Source: an uncultured euryarchaeote (GTDB lineage: Archaea > Thermoplasmatota > Poseidoniia > Poseidoniales > Poseidoniaceae). Taken from it: a stretch of 10,723 bases of DNA. Under the pieces are notes generated by a model. It was not told where the DNA came from. It saw nothing but the letters and a program-made list of their open reading frames with translations, and did not search any database. This document shows, in pieces, positions 6,868 through 10,723 of the stretch; positions within the stretch are counted from its first letter, which is position 1, and the number at the start of each line of letters is the position of its first letter. A program made the translations under genes and the position numbers. The stretch spans positions 1-10,723 of the forward strand of contig CALGEM010000018.1 in NCBI GenBank assembly GCA_937881505.1, read 5' to 3'.

Positions 6868-9800
6868 ATGGTTCTCTCCGCGGGCGGCAAGAACTCGTCA
6901 AAACACGGCGCCTTCCTCCTCGCTTTCCTCTTCCTCCTCTCCGTCACGAGCCTGGCTGCACAAGCCGCTGATTCAGACGGCGACGGCGTCCTTGACAGCG
7001 CTGATGATTGCCCGTGGTCCTCGGGCACTTCGACGGTGGACAAGGACGGATGCCCCGACCGAGACGGCGACGGCACGTCCGATTTCAACGATGAATGGGC
7101 CATCAGCAATCCGAACTATCAAAACGAGTTCACCACGAGTTCCAGCAACGACTACTACGGCGTGGCGTATTCTCCGGACGGTGAATTCATCGTCACCGGC
7201 TCGGAAGACGATTTCGTCCGTATTTGGAACGCCAGCACGTGGACGAACGTCCGCTCAGATAACACGGGCACCAACGTCAACGATGTCGATTGGTCGCCAG
7301 ATGGCGACTATGTTGCCGCAGCCCGTGACGATGACAGCATCGAAATTTTCCACAGCAGCAACCTCTCCTCACTCCACGGCAGCATCAGCGTTGACGTCGG
7401 AGGAGGAGACCAGGTCAACGCCGTTGAATTCTCGCCGGACAGCTCCACAGTTGCCGTGGCCATCGGCCGCTCTGGAAACAGCGGAACCAACGGCGAAGTG
7501 ACCGTTATCGACGTGCAAACGGGCACGGAACTGTACGCCGTCAATCCGAACGGTGAGGACCGCTTCTACGACCTCGCTCATTCACCCGACGGTCAATACA
7601 TCGCCATGGCCGGAAACGGGGAGATCTACATCGTCAACACGACATCACGAGCGACCACATGGACGTTCACCAACCCTCCAGCAGCGGTCAATGCGGTCGC
7701 ATGGTCACCGGATGGAAATTACATTTCGATGTGCGGTGGTTGGGAAGGCTCCTCAGCCAGCTTTGACATGTATCAATACGCCAACGGTGCATGGAGCCGA
7801 ATCTGGCAGAAGACGACCACCACCTCCTGCGCCTCAACCACCTTCTCTGCTGACAGTTCGCAAGTGATTTCAGCCATGTACTGGTACCAAGCTGACGGTG
7901 CCACGGCGAGGGTGTACCATTCCAACACCGGCGTCCAAGTCGATTCCTTCAGTGGCCCTCGTCCCGGCGGCTGCACCTCCGGAAATAACAACCAGTGCGG
8001 TACGATGTACGGTGTTGCATGGAGCCCAGATGCGACTCACATCGTCACGGCCCACGGTCGAAACGACGAAGGTGTCTACTACTGGTTCGCTGACATCGAT
8101 GAAGACAACGACGGCTACAACACCACCGACCAAGGTGATGGCATCGTGGACGCCTTCCCGTCCGACGGAACCCAGTGGAACGACACGGACGGGGACGGCT
8201 GGGGGGACAACTACTCCTGGACGCTGAACGCTTCGACCATGCTGAGGGACCAGAACGGCGATGCGTTCCCACTAGACGCATCGCAGTGGTCCGACCTTGA
8301 CGGGGACGGCTGGGGGGACAACTACTCCTGCGATTGGAGCAACGAAACGATGTCCTGCTCGGAGGAGGGGGACGGTTTCCCATATGACTCGACCCAGTAC
8401 TCGGATGCCGACAACGACGGTCTCGGGGACAACGCAAGCGGCTACAACCCCGATCCCTACCTGTTCGACTCGGACAACGACGGGTACAACAACACGGAGG
8501 ACGTTTTCCCGTGGAACCCGACCCAGTGGTTGGACGCGGACGGGGACGGGCTGGGGGACAACACCAGCGGCACCAACGCGGATCCTTACCCCGATGACAC
8601 CGACAACGACGGGTACAACAACACGGTGGACGCGTTCCCTTACGACGCCACGCAGTGGGAGGACGGGGACGGGGACGGGTACGGGGACAACCAGTCTGGC
8701 AACTACCCCGACCCGTTCCTCGACGACAGCGACAACGACGGGTACAACAACTCCGTAGATGCGTTCCCATGGGAGCCGACGCAGTGGAGCGACTCGGACG
8801 GGGACGGGTACGGGGACAACCCAAGCGGTTTCATGGCTGACGCGTTTCCAGACGACCCCACGCAGTGGAGCGACTACGACGGCGACGGTTACGGGGACAA
8901 CCAGTACGGCAACAACGGTGACGATCTCCCGGAGGACCCTTCGCAGTGGAGCGACTACGATGGGGACGGGTACGGGGACAACCCGTCAGGGAACACCCCG
9001 GACCAGTTCCCCAACGACCCCACCCAGTGGAGCGACTCGGACGGGGACGGGTGGGGGGACAACTACACCTTCTCGCTGAACGAGAGCTCTGGCCTCAGGG
9101 AGGGGCAGTCCGGGGACGCGTTTCCGTACGATGCCACGCAGTGGAGCGACTACGACGGCGACGGGTACGGGGACAACCAGTCTGGCAACGACCCTGACTG
9201 GGACACCAGCGACCCGGCACAGTGGGTGGATGCCGACGGGGACAATGTCCCTGACAACTACTCCTACACCCTGCATCCGATCAACGGGTTCAGGGTCAAC
9301 CAGGTCGGGGACGCGTTTCCCGACGATCCCACCCAGTGGAGCGACTACGACGGCGACGGTTACGGGGACAACCAGTCTGGCAACAACGCGGACTGGGATT
9401 GGGACGACCCGACGCAGTGGTTGGACGCAGACAACGACGGCCTTGGCGACAACCCCCTGGGCACCAATCCCGACCCCACCCCGGGTGACGGTGACAACGA
9501 TGGCTACCAGGACTTCGAGGACGCGTTTCCCGATGACCCGCTGGAGGTCTTCGACTCCGACGGGGACGGGATAGGGGACAATGCGGACCCCGACGACGAC
9601 AACGACGGTTGGACCGACTTGGAAGAGATCGACTGCATGACCCTGATCCTAGATTCGAACTCGACCCCCACGGATACTGATTCGGACGGGATATGCGGAT
9701 TCTTGGATGACGATGACGACAACGACGGTATCGAGGACGCACTGGATGACTGCCCCGACCAGCCTGGCAACAGCTCGTACGACCTTACTGCCTGCCCGGA

Positions 9801-10656
9801 CTCCGACGGTGACACGGTCTCCGACCTGAACGATGACTGGCCAGATGACCCGTACAGGACGAGGGACAGCGACGGTGACGGTGTCGACGACCCTCTAGAC
9901 GCGTTTCCCCTAGAGCCCACGCAGTGGCTGGACTCGGATCAGGACGGCTATGGGGACAACCCCTCCGGGGCGAACCCGGACCCCAGCCTGGACGACTCGG
10001 ACAACGACGGAGTGGTGAACCAGCTCGATTCATTCCCGATGGAGCCGACCCAGTGGGCGGATGCAGACAGCGACGGTTTTGGGGACAACCCGGAGGGAGT
10101 GAATCCCGATCCGTCCCTGGACGACACCGACAACGACGGGATAGTGAACGATCTGGACCTCTACAGGCTGGATGCCTCGCAGTCCGCGGACTCGGACGGC
10201 GACGGGTACGGGGACAACCCAGCCGGGGAGTTCGGGGACAAGTTCCCAGACGACCCGACGCAGTGCTGCGACAGGGACGGAGACGGCTGGGGCGACAACC
10301 CCAACGGGACTGACCCCGATGCCTTTCCCGATGACAGCACCCAGTGGGCCGACCTGGATGGCGACGGGTACGGGGACAACCCCTCGGGCAACAACCCCGA
10401 CCCCTATGTGGGAGACTTCGACAACGACGGGTACCCCGACTCCGAGGACGCGTTCCCGGATGACCCGGTGAGGAGCGTGGACAACGACGGTGACGGGATC
10501 TCGGAGTCTGATGAAGGGGCATTGCTCGATCGAGTAGCCGACACGGACATGCCAATGGTGTTCACTGCCATGATAGCCTCCCTGATTCTGGGGGTGCTGA
10601 TATCTCTCGCAGTGATTCCATTGGTCATGGGGGCTCGCCAGAGAAGGATGAGCTAG
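6868..10656 (+). CDS. giant exported membrane-anchored protein: WD40-like propeller plus Asp-rich calcium-loop repeats
   Basis: 1262 residues. The signal peptide is residues 1-34 (KNSSKHG, hydrophobic core 15-31, cleavage after AQAA). A thrombospondin-type-3-like module with Cys48 and Cys62 follows (35-76). A propeller spans about 95-412 with seven blades marked by S-P-D-G-like turns (for example VAYSPDGEFIVTG, VDWSPDGDYVAAA, VAWSPDGNYISMC, VAWSPDATHIVTA). From 409 to 1213 there are about 20 units of the form F-P-x-D-P-T-Q-W-x-D-x-D-G-D-G-x-G-D-N, whose DxDxDG loops are expected to bind calcium. A transmembrane helix at about 1231-1255 is followed by a short basic tail (ARQRRMS). The protein should be a rigid, calcium-stabilised stalk presenting the propeller outside the cell, but its partner is unknown. 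About 23 N-glycosylation sequons are present after the signal peptide. Codon use changes abruptly near 8180. Adhesion, surface-layer and degradative roles are all possible. Confidence 0.92.
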   Translation: MVLSAGGKNSSKHGAFLLAFLFLLSVTSLAAQAADSDGDGVLDSADDCPWSSGTSTVDKDGCPDRDGDGTSDFNDEWAISNPNYQNEFTTSSSNDYYGVAYSPDGEFIVTGSEDDFVRIWNASTWTNVRSDNTGTNVNDVDWSPDGDYVAAARDDDSIEIFHSSNLSSLHGSISVDVGGGDQVNAVEFSPDSSTVAVAIGRSGNSGTNGEVTVIDVQTGTELYAVNPNGEDRFYDLAHSPDGQYIAMAGNGEIYIVNTTSRATTWTFTNPPAAVNAVAWSPDGNYISMCGGWEGSSASFDMYQYANGAWSRIWQKTTTTSCASTTFSADSSQVISAMYWYQADGATARVYHSNTGVQVDSFSGPRPGGCTSGNNNQCGTMYGVAWSPDATHIVTAHGRNDEGVYYWFADIDEDNDGYNTTDQGDGIVDAFPSDGTQWNDTDGDGWGDNYSWTLNASTMLRDQNGDAFPLDASQWSDLDGDGWGDNYSCDWSNETMSCSEEGDGFPYDSTQYSDADNDGLGDNASGYNPDPYLFDSDNDGYNNTEDVFPWNPTQWLDADGDGLGDNTSGTNADPYPDDTDNDGYNNTVDAFPYDATQWEDGDGDGYGDNQSGNYPDPFLDDSDNDGYNNSVDAFPWEPTQWSDSDGDGYGDNPSGFMADAFPDDPTQWSDYDGDGYGDNQYGNNGDDLPEDPSQWSDYDGDGYGDNPSGNTPDQFPNDPTQWSDSDGDGWGDNYTFSLNESSGLREGQSGDAFPYDATQWSDYDGDGYGDNQSGNDPDWDTSDPAQWVDADGDNVPDNYSYTLHPINGFRVNQVGDAFPDDPTQWSDYDGDGYGDNQSGNNADWDWDDPTQWLDADNDGLGDNPLGTNPDPTPGDGDNDGYQDFEDAFPDDPLEVFDSDGDGIGDNADPDDDNDGWTDLEEIDCMTLILDSNSTPTDTDSDGICGFLDDDDDNDGIEDALDDCPDQPGNSSYDLTACPDSDGDTVSDLNDDWPDDPYRTRDSDGDGVDDPLDAFPLEPTQWLDSDQDGYGDNPSGANPDPSLDDSDNDGVVNQLDSFPMEPTQWADADSDGFGDNPEGVNPDPSLDDTDNDGIVNDLDLYRLDASQSADSDGDGYGDNPAGEFGDKFPDDPTQCCDRDGDGWGDNPNGTDPDAFPDDSTQWADLDGDGYGDNPSGNNPDPYVGDFDNDGYPDSEDAFPDDPVRSVDNDGDGISESDEGALLDRVADTDMPMVFTAMIASLILGVLISLAVIPLVMGARQRRMS
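7150..8100 (+). repeat. seven WD40-like propeller blades within the giant protein
   Basis: Seven copies of a V-x-(Y/W/F)-S-P-D-G-x-(Y/F)-(I/V) turn followed by a strand and a short hydrophobic strand (FVRIWN, IEIFHS, VTVIDV, IYIVNT, FDMYQY, ARVYHS, VYYWFA). Blades five to seven are more divergent than the first two. Seven units is the closed number for a WD40 propeller, so the domain looks complete. The DNA of the blades is not repetitive, unlike the following stalk. Confidence 0.75.
8155..10506 (+). repeat. array of about 20 Asp-rich calcium-loop repeat units in three lengths
   Basis: Unit starts (Phe-Pro or its equivalent) fall at 8155, 8266, 8377, 8506, 8635, 8764, 8845, 8926, 9007, 9121, 9316, 9526, 9904, 10033, 10162, 10243, 10324 and 10453. 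Spacings are 111, 111, 129, 129, 129, 81, 81, 81, 114, 195, 210, 378, 129, 129, 81, 81 and 129. The 195 and 210 intervals each contain a hidden unit lacking Phe-Pro (81+114 and 81+129). The 378 interval contains a divergent Cys/Asp module. The core is 27 residues; 37-38 residue units carry an N-Y-(S/T)-x insert and 43-residue units carry a second loop, D-N-D-G-Y-N-N. Confidence 0.9.
8863..9376 (+). repeat. near-identical 43-base direct repeats inside the stalk
   Basis: Positions 8863-8905 and 9334-9376 are identical over 43 bases, including the minority codons GGC and GGT for glycine. Positions 9139-9181 differ from both by one base (position 9165). A separate 32-base identity links 8188-8219 and 8299-8330, exactly one 111-base unit apart. 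Identity at synonymous sites shows recent duplication or gene conversion between units. Confidence 0.85.
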
Positions 10657-10723
10657 GACATCCTCATCTTCTGCAGCTCTATCCTGTCCTCGAGCAGCTT
10701 CTGGCGTCGCTCGGTCAGCTCCT
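10653..10723 (-). CDS. C-terminal end of an unidentified, probably coiled-coil protein (5' part beyond the window)
   Basis: On the minus strand an open frame runs from the right edge to a TAG at 10655-10653 and encodes ELTERRQKLLEDRIELQKMRMS. The alternation of charged residues with Leu/Ile spaced three to four apart suggests an amphipathic helix or coiled coil. It uses AGG and ATA codons and a TAG stop like the 3' half of the giant gene. The palindrome CTAG at 10653-10656 provides the stop of both convergent genes. Too short to name a family; the coding call rests on the charged helical pattern and on the tight convergent packing seen elsewhere in the window. Confidence 0.5.
   Translation of the reverse strand, partial: ELTERRQKLLEDRIELQKMRMS

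Noticed and set aside
8101..8650. Dockerin domain suggested by the D-N-D-G-Y-N-N-T loops
   Set aside because: A dockerin is a pair of loop-helix units of about 22 residues; here the loops alternate with Trp and Phe-Pro segments over many units, closer to thrombospondin-type-3 calcium repeats.
8045..8824. Long minus-strand open frame opposite the repeats (259 residues), with similar ones at 9296-9742 and 9785-10555
   Set aside because: Their products are low-complexity Arg/Pro/Ser/Thr/Cys strings that merely mirror the GC-rich Asp/Gly codon repeats on the plus strand.
8155..10506. CRISPR-like array of short direct repeats
   Set aside because: The repeats keep the reading frame, vary at codon positions, have no unique spacers of constant length, and encode a coherent protein repeat.

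Overview
The window reads as a gene-dense piece of an archaeal chromosome, most likely a marine planktonic euryarchaeon of the Marine Group II / Poseidoniales type. This is inference. It rests on archaeal-style TATA elements close to start codons, purine-rich ribosome binding sites, very compact convergent genes, and a giant acidic Asp-rich surface protein with a single C-terminal membrane anchor. I see no rRNA, tRNA, CRISPR array, insertion sequence or phage gene.

Left part (1-4770): a surface-glycan neighbourhood. It holds the C-terminal part of a DegT/DnrJ/EryC1/StrS-type sugar aminotransferase, a small two-helix membrane protein of unknown role, a small winged-helix protein and a Wzx-like polysaccharide flippase, all on the plus strand. 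A convergent minus-strand pair follows, ribulose-phosphate 3-epimerase then a family-4 glycosyltransferase. The glycosyltransferase and flippase overlap tail to tail by 44 bases. The aminotransferase, flippase and glycosyltransferase could together make and export an aminosugar-containing glycan. The epimerase supplies central pentose-phosphate metabolism.

Middle (4771-6783): a thioredoxin (WCAPC active site) is divergent from the epimerase and convergent with a 524-residue STAND-type ATPase that carries an N-terminal winged helix. The stop codons of these two convergent genes are one base apart. The ATPase is divergently transcribed from the giant gene and could be its regulator.

Right part (6868-10656): a 1262-residue exported, membrane-anchored protein. 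It has a signal peptide, a small Cys/Asp module, a seven-bladed WD40-like propeller, about 20 Asp-rich calcium-loop repeats in three discrete lengths (27, 37-38 and 43 residues), a transmembrane helix and a basic tail. A minus-strand gene enters from the right edge and shares the palindrome CTAG as stop with the giant gene.

The most striking observation is a sharp change of codon dialect inside the giant gene near 8180. To the left, arginine is almost always CGN, GGG glycine and ATA isoleucine are nearly absent, and stops are TGA or TAA. To the right, AGG, GGG and ATA become common and the two stops are TAG. This is either recombination or domain acquisition within the gene, or an assembly join at the repeats.
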